A model generated the notes under the pieces. The model did not search any database. It had not been told where the DNA came from and was given only the letters and a program-made list of their open reading frames with translations. Shown one piece after another: positions 17,359-25,578 of a stretch of 50,422 nucleotides of DNA. How positions within the stretch are numbered: the first letter of the stretch is position 1; each line of letters begins with the position of its first letter. Source of the DNA: Treponema sp. UBA1747 (GTDB lineage Bacteria > Spirochaetota > Spirochaetia > Treponematales > Treponemataceae); contig DCHR01000050.1 of NCBI GenBank assembly GCA_002315375.1, positions 701 through 51,122 on the forward strand, read 5' to 3'. A program made the translations under genes and the position numbers.

Positions 17359-17766
17359 ATGTTTGATTATGTTCTGACTGGAATTATTGTTGTTCTTATT
17401 ATTTTCCTGCTTTGCTGGATTTATCTGCAGGTTGCGGGAAGAAAACAGAATAAAAGCCAGAAACTTGTAAAAAAAGCAGAAGGTCCCGGTTTCGCAAGGT
17501 GCCCTTTGTGTGATATGCCGCTTCCTGTAGGAGATAATATCTACACAAAGGTTTACCGTCCAATGGATGTTCCTGACCAGAGATGTATTGTAATGGGATG
17601 TATTCACTGTTATCCCAAACTGGAACCTGGTTTGAAACGTATATGTCCTGTCTGTCATAAAAATGTTCCTATGGATGGTAATCTGATTGCCCGTCTTTTT
17701 AATAAAAGAGACGGTTCCAAGCATATTCATATTGTTTGTTGTACCGAATGTACAAAAAAGGACTAA
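17359..17766 (+). CDS. Membrane-anchored zinc-ribbon protein, unknown function
   Basis: A 135-residue protein with one N-terminal membrane helix (residues 4-27) followed by a basic stretch and a cysteine-rich cytoplasmic-type domain. Four cysteine clusters are visible: CPLC, C-x4-C-x2-C around MGCIHC, CPVC, and CCTEC near the end, with histidines between. They are arranged like two zinc ribbons. No enzyme motif is present. It lies 20 nt after glnN, so it may be co-transcribed; there is no separate clear promoter. I do not recognise a named family. A membrane-tethered zinc domain could recruit a partner protein, but that is only inference. Confidence 0.7.
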   Translation: MFDYVLTGIIVVLIIFLLCWIYLQVAGRKQNKSQKLVKKAEGPGFARCPLCDMPLPVGDNIYTKVYRPMDVPDQRCIVMGCIHCYPKLEPGLKRICPVCHKNVPMDGNLIARLFNKRDGSKHIHIVCCTECTKKD

Positions 17767-17802
17767 TTTTCCTTTCGTTGAAAATCTCCAAAATCTAAGG
17801 AT

Positions 17803-17831
17803 TTGAATAAAGTTCAAATTTAAGACATAAT
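17803..17831 (+). promoter_or_regulatory. Promoter of PilZ gene, leaderless type
   Basis: TTGAAT (17803-17808), a 17-bp spacer and CATAAT (17826-17831), then 6 nt to the ATG at 17838. There is no Shine-Dalgarno. Confidence 0.6.
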
Positions 17832-17837
17832 TTTAAT

Positions 17838-18203
17838 ATGAAAAATGAAAACCGAGTTGCAGAGCGCTATGATGACATGGGAAAAATCGTTTGTCCCGAA
17901 TTGTGTCCTTTGTCAGGCAACCTGGAAAATATCAGTCGTACAGGATTAAAAGTTCATTTTCCGGTTCCTGTAACAGTGGACCTGGAAGAACAGAACGAAT
18001 ACGAGCTCCGCATTACTCTGGCAAAAAAAATCGGTGAAGAACCTCTCGTTTTAATGTGCGTACCTCAGTGGGTTCGCGAAGTCCAGCATGAAACTGAAAT
18101 GGGCTTCAAGGCTCTGTATTCACCGGACCAGAATCGTTATATGGCTTATATCACAGAACTGGAAGCATCGGAAAACGATGATTTGTTTCCTGAAATTATT
18201 TAA
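17838..18203 (+). CDS. PilZ-like domain protein
   Basis: A 121-residue soluble protein that looks like one PilZ domain. It has an early arginine-bearing segment (NRVAERYDDMG), then GNLENISRTGLKVHFP, which corresponds to the PilZ (D/N)xSxxG motif, and a beta-rich rest ending in MGFKALYSP. PilZ domains bind c-di-GMP through an RxxxR and this DxSxxG-type motif. Here the first aspartate is replaced by N (ENIS), and a full RxxxR is only approximate, so binding is plausible but unproven. It is the first gene of a unit with the RlmM-like methyltransferase gene 8 nt downstream. It could sense c-di-GMP controlled by the EAL protein encoded at 5935-7881. Confidence 0.7.
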   Translation: MKNENRVAERYDDMGKIVCPELCPLSGNLENISRTGLKVHFPVPVTVDLEEQNEYELRITLAKKIGEEPLVLMCVPQWVREVQHETEMGFKALYSPDQNRYMAYITELEASENDDLFPEII

Positions 18204-18211
18204 TCAAAACT

Positions 18212-19204
18212 ATGTCAGTATCAATTCAGAAATTAAACGGCCGTGCCTTTCTTGCTTTTACAGAAAAAAGCGGCTTCCTTGAAAGCGAACTTTCCAGCCG
18301 GTTTGGAATTTCTCCTGTCGCAGAGAAAATCTACGGAGATTTATATTATTATTCCAAAGACAGCCTGAAAGATGCAAAGCTTCCGGCTTCAGCAGAAAAT
18401 GTAGTTCCATATTTTGCACGCACTGTAATGGAAGATCCTTTCATCATTCATTTTGATTCAATCGGTGAAGCAGCAGGGGAACTTAAAAAGATTCAGCGAA
18501 ACTGGGCTCCTTATCAGTATACCTGCTTCCGCAGGGCCCAGCTTATTCAGGAAAAACTTCCTTACATAAATTTGAAGGACAGAAAATTCCCGGTAAAGAT
18601 TCCTCAGTCGGAAATCGGGTTATACACACTGATTGATGAACACACCATGATTGCTTCGGCAAAGACTACTAGTTATATTCCTGCAGGAAAAATAACCTGG
18701 ATTGAAGACCATGAAAATCCGCCAAGCCGTGCCTACCTGAAGATTCAGGAAAGTCTGACACTTTTCAACCTTTTCTTCGGAGAAGAACTTCCACACGAAG
18801 GTCAGAAATGTTTTGAAGCGGGAGCTTGTCCTGGTGGATGGACCTGGGTTCTGGTTGGTCTGGGGGCTGAAGTTTATGCAGTTGACCGCGCAGAACTTGC
18901 TCCTGAGCTTATGGCAAATCCTCTTGTAAAATTTCAGGCACACGATGCCTTTACCCTTAAGCCAGAAGATATCGGTCCTGTAGACTGGGTTTTCAGTGAT
19001 GTAATCTGTTATCCTGAACGCCTTCTTGAATGGATTCACAAATGGCTGGATTCGGGAATGACAAAAAATATTATCTGTACAATTAAAATGCAGGGAGAAA
19101 TTGACTGGAAACTGATTGATGAACAGTTTGCTGTAATTCCTGATTCAAAGATTGTGCATCTGAATTATAACAAGCATGAACTTACTATTCTGATTCACAG
19201 ATAA
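18212..19204 (+). CDS. FtsJ/RlmM-like SAM-dependent RNA 2'-O-methyltransferase
   Basis: A 330-residue protein whose second half (about 195-330) is an FtsJ-type Rossmann methyltransferase. It has the SAM loop EAGACPGGWTWVLVGLGA, an acidic strand end (YAVDRAEL), a catalytic aspartate in VFSDVIC, a lysine in TIKMQGE and a glutamate in YNKHELTIL. These complete the K-D-K-E set. The N-terminal half has no signature; in RlmM, which methylates C2498 of 23S rRNA, the N-terminus carries a THUMP-like RNA-binding region of similar size. The target here is not proven. The gene follows PilZ by 8 nt without a Shine-Dalgarno, so translation is probably coupled. A GC-rich element and a terminator follow. Confidence 0.8.
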   Translation: MSVSIQKLNGRAFLAFTEKSGFLESELSSRFGISPVAEKIYGDLYYYSKDSLKDAKLPASAENVVPYFARTVMEDPFIIHFDSIGEAAGELKKIQRNWAPYQYTCFRRAQLIQEKLPYINLKDRKFPVKIPQSEIGLYTLIDEHTMIASAKTTSYIPAGKITWIEDHENPPSRAYLKIQESLTLFNLFFGEELPHEGQKCFEAGACPGGWTWVLVGLGAEVYAVDRAELAPELMANPLVKFQAHDAFTLKPEDIGPVDWVFSDVICYPERLLEWIHKWLDSGMTKNIICTIKMQGEIDWKLIDEQFAVIPDSKIVHLNYNKHELTILIHR

Positions 19205-19210
19205 ACTTTA

Positions 19211-19297
19211 GCCCCGGCATGGAGGGCGGCGAGAATGTAATGAACGCCGGTGCGAAGCACGGAGCGGTAGCGAACCCCGGAATCGACGGGATCAGCT
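19211..19297. repeat. GC-rich structured intergenic element
   Basis: About 87 bp of GC-rich DNA in an AT-rich surrounding. It contains short hairpins: GGCG with CGCC across 19225-19248, GTGC-GAA-GCAC at 19250-19260, and CCCG with CGGG near 19276-19290. It shares the GCGAAGC core and general texture with the element at 21920-22026, suggesting a dispersed non-coding repeat. There is no open frame of note. Confidence 0.5.
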
Positions 19298-19302
19298 CCA
19301 AA

Positions 19303-19356
19303 TAAAAAATCCTGTTTATTCAAGACAAAGGGTGTCGGATAAACAGGATTTTTTTT
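19303..19356. terminator. Long bidirectional terminator
   Basis: ATCCTGTTTAT (19309-19319) pairs with ATAAACAGGAT (19339-19349), with an inner GACA/TGTC helix in the loop. It is flanked by an A-run and a T-run, so it serves both the RlmM-like gene and the convergent NSS symporter gene. Confidence 0.9.
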
Positions 19357-19385
19357 GCACCTTAGTGCAGTTTTGATTTCAGAAC

Positions 19386-20789
19386 TTAGAATTTAATGAA
19401 AGCCTGAATAAGAAGGAATGCCAGAATAATTGGAACGATGAATTTTACCATTATAGTGTAAAGTTTCATGCGACTTACTTTATTAGTTCCCTGTTCCAGT
19501 TCTTCGATGATTGACTGTGGTTTAATTACCCAACCGATAAGGATACAGGTAATGATTGCAACGATTGGCATAAGAACGTTGTTCGATGTATAGTCGAAGA
19601 GATCCAGAAGCTGACCAACAGAACCGTTAGGAAGTTTCAGATCAAAGTAGAATACGTTGTATCCGAGACAGATTACAGTTCCAAGAACCAGAGTATAAAC
19701 TGTTGTGATTGTACAGCTTACTTTTCTGGAAACCTTGAAGCGGTCTGAAATAGAAGAAATGATTGCTTCGGCAATTGAAACACATGATGTTACTGCAGCA
19801 AAGAGAACCAGGATAAAGAACAGAACTGCAATTACAGGTCCGATTTTTCCCATCTGCATAAAGATTTTTGGAAGAGAGATGAAGATAAGTCCAGGACCTG
19901 CATTCATTCCCTGAACATCGCTGAATGCATAAACTGCAGGAATAATCATCATACCGGCAAGCATAGCAACCAGTGTGTCAAAGAATTCAATGCGTGATAC
20001 AGATTTTGGAAGGTCAACATCCTTTGGAACATAAGAACCGTAGGCAATCATGATACCCATAGCAACGCTGATAGAGTAGAAGAGCTGTCCAACTGCATCA
20101 AAGAAGATTGTGAAGAATCTTTTGAATGTCATGCCTTCGAAATTTGGAAGGAGGTAGATTTTCAATCCCTGAAGACCTGTGCGGTAAGAACCATCATCGG
20201 CCTGAACTTTCAGTGTAAGAGAGAAAATAGAAATAACTACAACCAGGATGAAGAGCATTGGCATAAGTATTTTTGAAGAGTTTTCAATTCCTTTTTCAAC
20301 GCCAAGGAAGTAAATAACTGCACAGAAAACCAGGAAGATTACCATGTAGATAATAGGAGACCACTGGGCTGTGATAAAGCCTGTGAAATATGAACTTTCT
20401 GTTGCAACAGCACCTTTTCCTGTAAGGAAGGTAACCAGATATTTCAGAACCCATCCACCGATTGCACAGTAGTAAGGGATAATAATTGCCGGAACAATAC
20501 TTGCAAAAATACCAAGGAAACCAAACTTGCTGTTCAGTACTTTGTAAGCAGTTAATGGTCCCTGTCTTGTTTTACGACCGATTGCAATTTCAGAAGTTAA
20601 TAATGCAAATCCAAAGGTTAATACAAGAATGATGTAACAGAGAAGGAATACACCACCACCATTCTTTGCAGCGAGATAAGGGAAACGCCAGATGTTTCCC
20701 AAGCCAACAGCACTTCCAGCCGCAGCCAGAACGAAACCAAGCGATCCTGTCCAGGATCCACGTTTTGATAATAAATTGTTATTTTCCAT
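19386..20789 (-). CDS. Neurotransmitter:sodium symporter (NSS/SNF) family transporter
   Basis: A 467-residue Na+-coupled amino-acid importer of the LeuT/MhsT type. The hallmark first helix reads GSAVGLGNIWRFPYLAAKNGGG, whose unwound centre binds Na+ and substrate. About 11 hydrophobic segments are present, as in many bacterial members. Substrate cannot be assigned; hydrophobic or aromatic amino acids are common for the family. The ATG at 20789 has no Shine-Dalgarno but an extended -10 (TGATACCAT) ending 7 nt upstream, the leaderless pattern seen elsewhere in this window. The upstream neighbour metA on the same strand ends 64 nt away. An Na+ gradient from Rnf could power it. Confidence 0.92.
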   Translation of the reverse strand: MENNNLLSKRGSWTGSLGFVLAAAGSAVGLGNIWRFPYLAAKNGGGVFLLCYIILVLTFGFALLTSEIAIGRKTRQGPLTAYKVLNSKFGFLGIFASIVPAIIIPYYCAIGGWVLKYLVTFLTGKGAVATESSYFTGFITAQWSPIIYMVIFLVFCAVIYFLGVEKGIENSSKILMPMLFILVVVISIFSLTLKVQADDGSYRTGLQGLKIYLLPNFEGMTFKRFFTIFFDAVGQLFYSISVAMGIMIAYGSYVPKDVDLPKSVSRIEFFDTLVAMLAGMMIIPAVYAFSDVQGMNAGPGLIFISLPKIFMQMGKIGPVIAVLFFILVLFAAVTSCVSIAEAIISSISDRFKVSRKVSCTITTVYTLVLGTVICLGYNVFYFDLKLPNGSVGQLLDLFDYTSNNVLMPIVAIITCILIGWVIKPQSIIEELEQGTNKVSRMKLYTIMVKFIVPIILAFLLIQAFIKF

Positions 20790-20796
20790 AAATTAT

Positions 20797-20805
20797 ATGG
20801 TATCA
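20797..20805 (-). promoter_or_regulatory. Extended -10 of NSS gene, leaderless type
   Basis: On the minus strand TGATACCAT, with the -10 hexamer ending 7 nt before the ATG at 20789. The -35 region is T-rich and not recognisable. Confidence 0.4.
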
Positions 20806-20853
20806 GAAAAATCGAAAAAAGAAAGAGAAAAAAAGAAATAAAAGAGAAAACTA

Positions 20854-21765
20854 TTAAATATCCCAGTCGAACGGAGTTTCCTGGTAAACATAATAGTTCA
20901 GCCAGTTGGTGTAGAGCAGGTGAGCAGTACTGCGCCATGTTGAAATGACAGGCAGCTCAGGATCGTTGTTCTGGAAGTAATTCAAAGGCTTCTGGATATC
21001 AATTCCTTTTTTAAGATCACGGAAATATTCCTTAGCAAGAGTATCTGTATCATATTCCAGGTGACCTGTCATAAAGATTGAACGGTTGTCTTTTGATTTA
21101 ACAAGAGTTGCACCGGTTTCTTCGTTTTCTGCCATAAGAACCAGATTTTTGTTTTTTTTGATATCTTCGCTTTTAATTGTAGTCCAGCGGGAAGTTGGAA
21201 CCGGGAAATAATCATCAAAGCCGCGTACAAGAGGGTCCTTTGGTTTCATATTTTTGCTGTAGTAAACGCCGGAGAATTTCTTTGTTACGATTTCCTTGTT
21301 GATTTTGTGGAAGTGGTAAAGTCCTGCCATTGCTCCCCAGCAGATATAAAGGGAACAGAAAACATTTTCATGTGCCCAGTCCATAATCTTGCAGAGTTCA
21401 TCCCAGTAATCAACATCTTCAAAAGCAATCTGTTCTACAGGAGCACCGGTGAAAATCATGCCGTCAAACTTCTGTTTGTAAAGGTCTGAAGAAGGAATAT
21501 AGAACTTGTCGAGATATGCCTTTCCTGTTGTTTTGGAAACATGACTTTCCATGCGAACCAGACTGATTTCAATCTGAAGCGGAGTATTTCCAAGGAGGCG
21601 CATAAGCTGTGTTTCGGTAACTTCTTTTGTAGGCATCAGATTGACGATTGCAATTTTAAGAGGACGGATATCCTGTGTGGCAGCACGTTTTTCTGTCATA
21701 ACGAAAATATTTTCTTTTTCGAGAGTCTGTACTGCTGGTAAATCTGATTGAACTTTAATTGGCAT
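20854..21765 (-). CDS. metA: Homoserine O-acyltransferase, probably acetyl-CoA specific
   Basis: First committed step of methionine synthesis from homoserine. The 303-residue protein is of the MetA class. The catalytic cysteine lies in YICWGAMAGLYHF, and the His/Glu of the triad lie in TGHLEYD. The segment TGAPVE carries glutamate where E. coli MetA has glycine (TGAPLG); in characterised MetA proteins this residue favours acetyl- over succinyl-CoA, so O-acetylhomoserine is the likely product. A clear AAGGAAG site lies 4 nt before the ATG. The upstream region holds an inverted repeat linked to the element after rnfB; no SAM riboswitch is recognised. No other met gene is adjacent. Confidence 0.93.
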   Translation of the reverse strand: MPIKVQSDLPAVQTLEKENIFVMTEKRAATQDIRPLKIAIVNLMPTKEVTETQLMRLLGNTPLQIEISLVRMESHVSKTTGKAYLDKFYIPSSDLYKQKFDGMIFTGAPVEQIAFEDVDYWDELCKIMDWAHENVFCSLYICWGAMAGLYHFHKINKEIVTKKFSGVYYSKNMKPKDPLVRGFDDYFPVPTSRWTTIKSEDIKKNKNLVLMAENEETGATLVKSKDNRSIFMTGHLEYDTDTLAKEYFRDLKKGIDIQKPLNYFQNNDPELPVISTWRSTAHLLYTNWLNYYVYQETPFDWDI

Positions 21766-21836
21766 AGCGCTTCCTTAATTAATTTGAAGTTCTTTTATTT
21801 TATATGAAAACAGAAAAACATAAAATGGGGTGTAGT

Positions 21837-21929
21837 CGTGTTGTTTAAATCAGGATTTTGAAAAGTTTTGTTTTATTATGAAATTAGAAGAATAAGGTAA
21901 ATGAATTTTAATCTAAATCAAACAACACG
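21837..21929. promoter_or_regulatory. Inverted repeat upstream of metA with alternative pairing
   Basis: CGTGTTGTTT (21837-21846) is the exact complement of AAACAACACG (21920-21929). The latter can also pair with GTGTTGTTT at 22018-22026. In RNA read on the minus strand from rnfB towards metA the three segments would compete. This may be a repeat border or a regulatory switch. Confidence 0.4.
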
Positions 21930-22026
21930 CGAGCAAAAACAATGGAGTTCCGGGGGCAAGGAGTCGAGCGAAGCGAGCGACGGGGCCCACGGGAGGCCTC
22001 CATTGGTTATTGCGTGAGTGTTGTTT
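21920..22026. repeat. Long hairpin element with GC-rich core after rnfB
   Basis: AAACAACAC at 21920-21928 pairs with GTGTTGTTT at 22018-22026, and CAATGGAG at 21940-21947 pairs with CTCCATTG at 21998-22005. The GC-rich centre contains GCGAAGC. The element begins 2 nt after the rnfB stop and may end the rnf transcript. Its palindromic arms also resemble a small non-autonomous mobile or REP-type element. Confidence 0.6.
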
Positions 22027-22027
22027 C

Positions 22028-22837
22028 TTATATTTGACTTATGCTTACGAAGTTTATAACCTTTCTTGGACATCCTGTTACACAGGTGCCGCAGGCAGTA
22101 CATTTTGCTTCGTTGATTACTGGAAGTCCGCCTTCCATTGTAATAGCCTGTTCAGGGCATTCGCGTACACATTTTGAACATTTGATACAGCTTATAGAAC
22201 AGTTCTTTACAACGTCAGGTTTCTTGTTGCTTATGCAGGAACAAAGAACCAAAGGTGCTTTGCGTTCTTTTTCCACCTTTTTCAGAAGCTTGTGAGGACA
22301 GGTTCTGGCACAGGCACCGCAGCCTGTACATTTTTCTTTGTCAATTTTTGGAAGTCCGTCTTCGTCCATGCAGATGGCATCAAACTTACAAACCTTTACA
22401 CAGTCACCGAAACCTACACAGCCGTTGGCACAAAGCTTTGTTCCGTTTACAGCGAGGGCGGCAGCGGCACAGGTTGGAACGCCTGTATATATTCCGCGGT
22501 TTGCTGCACAGTTCTTTGAACCCTGGCATGCAAGAACGGCCATATAGCTTTTTGCTTCAACAGTGCTGCCCATAATTTCGGCGATAGCCTGAGCTACGGC
22601 TGCACCGCCTGCAGAACAGGCATTGAGTGGTGCGCTTCCGTTTGCAATTGCTTCAGCGTAAGATGCACAACCGGCAAATCCACAGCCACCGCAGTTTGCA
22701 CCAGGAAGAATTTCCTTCAGCTTTGTTACTTTTTCATCTTCGTGAACTGCAAAAATTTTCTTGAAGAAGCCTAAAAGCATTCCAAGAATGAATGCAATCA
22801 CAAAAGCAATAATTACAGTCGAAATAATTATTTTCAT
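22028..22837 (-). CDS. rnfB: Rnf complex subunit B (polyferredoxin)
   Basis: Membrane-anchored iron-sulfur subunit that accepts electrons from reduced ferredoxin. The 269-residue protein has one N-terminal membrane helix (3-25), then the NCGGCGFAGC cluster motif. Two ferredoxin-like pairs follow, seen as CVGFGDCVKVC with CTGCGACARTCP, and CIKCSKCVRECP with CTACGTCVTGCP. The extra pair compared with proteobacterial RnfB is as in clostridial complexes. It is the last gene of rnfCDGEAB, 11 nt after rnfA. A large hairpin element follows the stop directly. Confidence 0.96.
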   Translation of the reverse strand: MKIIISTVIIAFVIAFILGMLLGFFKKIFAVHEDEKVTKLKEILPGANCGGCGFAGCASYAEAIANGSAPLNACSAGGAAVAQAIAEIMGSTVEAKSYMAVLACQGSKNCAANRGIYTGVPTCAAAALAVNGTKLCANGCVGFGDCVKVCKFDAICMDEDGLPKIDKEKCTGCGACARTCPHKLLKKVEKERKAPLVLCSCISNKKPDVVKNCSISCIKCSKCVRECPEQAITMEGGLPVINEAKCTACGTCVTGCPRKVINFVSISQI

Positions 22838-22848
22838 CTTCTTATATC

Positions 22849-23427
22849 CTATTTAATTAATCCGGAGAATCCCATAAATGCCATTGAAAGAAGTCCTGCT
22901 GTAATAAACAGAATTGCATTTCCTTTAAGGAATTTAGGAACACTGGAAGTTTCAAGGCGAACGCGGATTCCGCTCATTACAACCATAGACAGAATGAAAC
23001 CGCCTGCTGATCCAAGAGCGTAAACAATTGATTCAAGGTAGTTGTAGTTCTTTGCAATACAGTTCAGTGTAACTGCAAGAACTGCACAGTTTGTTGTAAT
23101 CAATGCAAGGTAAACACCCATTGAAGAATAAAGGGTCGGTGAAGTCTTCTTCAGGTAGAATTCAACCAGCTGAACCAGAGAGGCAATTACCAGAATGAAA
23201 ATCAGTGTCTGAAGAAATTCAACATTGAACTTTACGAGAATACCGTAGTAAATCGGATAAGTAACAACTGTTGCCAGAATAATAACAAAGGTTGTTGCAA
23301 CGCCCATACCAAAGGCTTTTTTTGTGTCTCCTGTCATGCCGACAAAAGGACACAGAGCCAGATACTGAACCAGAACAACGTTATCAATAAGCATGGCGCT
23401 TAAAAATATTTTCAGAAGTGTTGGCAT
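22849..23427 (-). CDS. rnfA: Rnf complex subunit A
   Basis: Integral membrane subunit of the ferredoxin:NAD+ oxidoreductase pump, paralogous to RnfE and to NqrE. The 192 residues contain about six hydrophobic helices. It opens with LKIFLSAMLIDNVVLVQYLALCPFVG, whose cysteine is the family's conserved half-site for a metal centre between RnfA and RnfE. A second conserved block is ITTNCAVLAV. It shares one base with rnfE (TAATG), so translation is coupled. Na+ versus H+ specificity cannot be told from this subunit alone. Confidence 0.96.
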   Translation of the reverse strand: MPTLLKIFLSAMLIDNVVLVQYLALCPFVGMTGDTKKAFGMGVATTFVIILATVVTYPIYYGILVKFNVEFLQTLIFILVIASLVQLVEFYLKKTSPTLYSSMGVYLALITTNCAVLAVTLNCIAKNYNYLESIVYALGSAGGFILSMVVMSGIRVRLETSSVPKFLKGNAILFITAGLLSMAFMGFSGLIK

Positions 23428-24101
23428 TATTCAGCCTCCTTTGGTGTTTCAACGGTTGTTTCAGTGTCTGCTTCGTCTGCTTTTACAGGTTCAACTTTTT
23501 TTGCTTTTGATTTTGCAACTGCACCACTGATACCTTCTGTAAGTGCAATCATAAGACCGAATACAATGAATCCGCCAGGTGCAGAAGTAAACAGGCTGAG
23601 TCTGTAAGCTTCAGGAATTATTTCGATTCCGAAGAATGATCCGGCTCCCAGAAGTTCACGGATGATTGAGATAGCAACCAGAACCCAGGTATAACCGATA
23701 CCCATACCGAAGGAATCCAGAATAACTTTTCCCAGAGAGTTTTTTGAAGCAAAACTTTCAACGCGTCCCATGATGATACAGTTTACAACGATGAGAGGAA
23801 GGAAAACTCCCAGAGAATCTGAAAGGGCTGGGAGGAATGCTGCCAGAACAAGCTGAACGATTGTTGTGAATGCAGCAATAACGATAATGAAACATGGCAG
23901 GCGGATTGCAGAAGGAATAATCTTTCTGCAGAGACTGATGATAACTTCGCTCATAAGGAGAACAAAAGTCATGGCAACGCCCATTCCGAGCCCGTTGAAT
24001 ACGCTGGTTGTTACGGCAAGTGAAGAACAAAGACCAATGCTCAGAACGAGAAGTGGATTCTCTTTTACAATACCGTTTGTAAAAATCTTTAAGTTATTCA
24101 T
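23427..24101 (-). CDS. rnfE: Rnf complex subunit E
   Basis: A 224-residue membrane subunit paralogous to RnfA and NqrD. The opening NGIVKENPLLVLSIGLCSSLAV includes the conserved NP-x-L-x-x-x-LGLC-type region, and VVNCIIMGRVESFAS is the second conserved block. About six helices are followed by a charged tail of about 25 residues (VEPVKADEADTETTVE), longer than usual and probably unstructured in the cytoplasm. Start and stop overlap neighbours rnfG and rnfA by one base each. It forms the ion/electron core with RnfA and RnfD. Confidence 0.95.
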   Translation of the reverse strand: MNNLKIFTNGIVKENPLLVLSIGLCSSLAVTTSVFNGLGMGVAMTFVLLMSEVIISLCRKIIPSAIRLPCFIIVIAAFTTIVQLVLAAFLPALSDSLGVFLPLIVVNCIIMGRVESFASKNSLGKVILDSFGMGIGYTWVLVAISIIRELLGAGSFFGIEIIPEAYRLSLFTSAPGGFIVFGLMIALTEGISGAVAKSKAKKVEPVKADEADTETTVETPKEAE

Positions 24102-24631
24102 TATTTAATCACCCCCAGAGCATTGTTGATGATTGTTTCAACACCTTTCGATGTAATTGTGGCGCCTGAAATAGCTTCGAAGTCAGTGCCCATTACGACA
24201 GGTTTTGAACCGTCAACTCCGGCAAACTGTCCGTAGAAGGCTTCTTCAGATGCCTTCTGTCCGAATCCCGGAGAATCTGTATTTTCAAGGAATTTAACAC
24301 CGGTGATTTTTTTGTTTGTATCACAGGCAATAAGCATTACAACTTTGTCATAAGTTGGTCCTGTAGCTTTTACAACAGTTCCCACTTTTTCTCCGCCTTT
24401 CAAAGCCGAGTAAACTTCCATAATTGTGGTTGTTCCAACAGTCGGTTCAAAATCTGAAACAGGTTCAAATTTATCAGCTTCTGTAAAAACTACTTTCAGG
24501 CCTGCTGCAGTATTCGAGGCTTTGTGTGCTGCGATTCTTGGTGCAGTGAAGTTATTAACTACTGCCAGCGCAAAACAAGAAACTACAGCGAAAATAGAAA
24601 GAACCAGTCCAAGCTTAAGAATCTCTTTCAT
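24101..24631 (-). CDS. rnfG: Rnf complex subunit G (covalent FMN)
   Basis: A 176-residue subunit with one N-terminal membrane helix (5-27) and an extracytoplasmic FMN-binding domain. The flavinylation motif appears as AISGATITSKGV near residues 150-161; FMN is expected to be attached by ApbE to the threonine after SGAT. PGFGQKASEE, earlier, is the usual pocket segment. No apbE is in this window. It overlaps rnfD and rnfE by one base each. Confidence 0.95.
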   Translation of the reverse strand: MKEILKLGLVLSIFAVVSCFALAVVNNFTAPRIAAHKASNTAAGLKVVFTEADKFEPVSDFEPTVGTTTIMEVYSALKGGEKVGTVVKATGPTYDKVVMLIACDTNKKITGVKFLENTDSPGFGQKASEEAFYGQFAGVDGSKPVVMGTDFEAISGATITSKGVETIINNALGVIK

Positions 24632-25578
24632 TATTTTGCCTCCTTCTTCTTTTTTCCGTATCCGTAGATTCTTCCTGTAAGGTTGTTCAGGAATGGATGA
24701 ATACAGTTCATGAAGAGGATAGAGAACATAACTCCTTCAGGGTATCCTCCGAACTTACGGATAAGGAAGGTGATAAGTCCACAACCGATTCCGAATACTA
24801 CACGTCCCCAGGCTGTAATCGGACTTGTTACATAGTCTGTTGCCATAAAGAAGGCACCAAGCATAAGTCCCCCTGAAAGAACGCTCATAAGAACATCTCC
24901 TCCTGAAACCAGTGTAAGGACAGCAACTGTTCCGATGAAGGAAAGAGGAATCCGCCAGTCAATTATTTTCATTGAAATAAGGAAGAGACCTGAAATCAGA
25001 ATACAGATGGCAGCAGTTTCACCGATACATCCGCCCTGACGGCCGAGAAAAAGGTCCCAGTAAGAAGTGAACTGTGAAGCCTGCGAAAGAATTGTTGCTC
25101 CCGAAACTGCATCTGTTGCAGGATCCAGCCACTGTGCTCCCATAGTGCCTGGGAAACAGATGAAAAGGAATGCACGTCCTGCAAGGGCAGGATTCCAGAT
25201 ATTCTGACCTAAACCGCCGAAGAATCCTTTTACAATAACCATTGCAAAGAATGCTCCAAGGATCACCTGCCAGAATGGAACCAGAGGTGAAAGGGTACAT
25301 GCCAGAAGAAGTCCAGAAAGAACAGCAGAACCGTCTTTAATGGAAAGAACTTTATCTGGTTCTGATTTTCTGTAAACAATCAGATTGAAAAGGTATTCAA
25401 AAAGAACACATGAAACAACGCTGACAGCAAGGACTGCCAGGGCGCGCCATCCGAAAATAATGCAGCCTGCAATAACAACAGGAAGCAGTGCGAAAGAAAC
25501 CATCCACATAATCATCTGTGTTGAAACAGGTGAATGGAAGTGTGGAGATGATGAAAGGTACATTTTATCGTCAGCCAT
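24631..25578 (-). CDS. rnfD: Rnf complex subunit D (covalent FMN)
   Basis: A 315-residue membrane subunit homologous to NqrB, with about nine to ten hydrophobic segments. It has the flavinylation sequence DAVSGATILSQ, where FMN is linked to threonine, and the conserved KGFFGGLGQNIWNPALAGRAF region. LGAFFMATDYVTSP lies in the second half. It overlaps rnfC and rnfG by one base each. The lysine-rich tail (GKKKKEAK) is cytoplasmic. RnfD is the likely ion-conducting partner of RnfA/E. Confidence 0.96.
   Translation of the reverse strand: MADDKMYLSSSPHFHSPVSTQMIMWMVSFALLPVVIAGCIIFGWRALAVLAVSVVSCVLFEYLFNLIVYRKSEPDKVLSIKDGSAVLSGLLLACTLSPLVPFWQVILGAFFAMVIVKGFFGGLGQNIWNPALAGRAFLFICFPGTMGAQWLDPATDAVSGATILSQASQFTSYWDLFLGRQGGCIGETAAICILISGLFLISMKIIDWRIPLSFIGTVAVLTLVSGGDVLMSVLSGGLMLGAFFMATDYVTSPITAWGRVVFGIGCGLITFLIRKFGGYPEGVMFSILFMNCIHPFLNNLTGRIYGYGKKKKEAK

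Noticed and set aside
21766..21919. SAM riboswitch upstream of metA
   Set aside because: No conserved core of a known SAM riboswitch class can be recognised; only the inverted repeat is visible.
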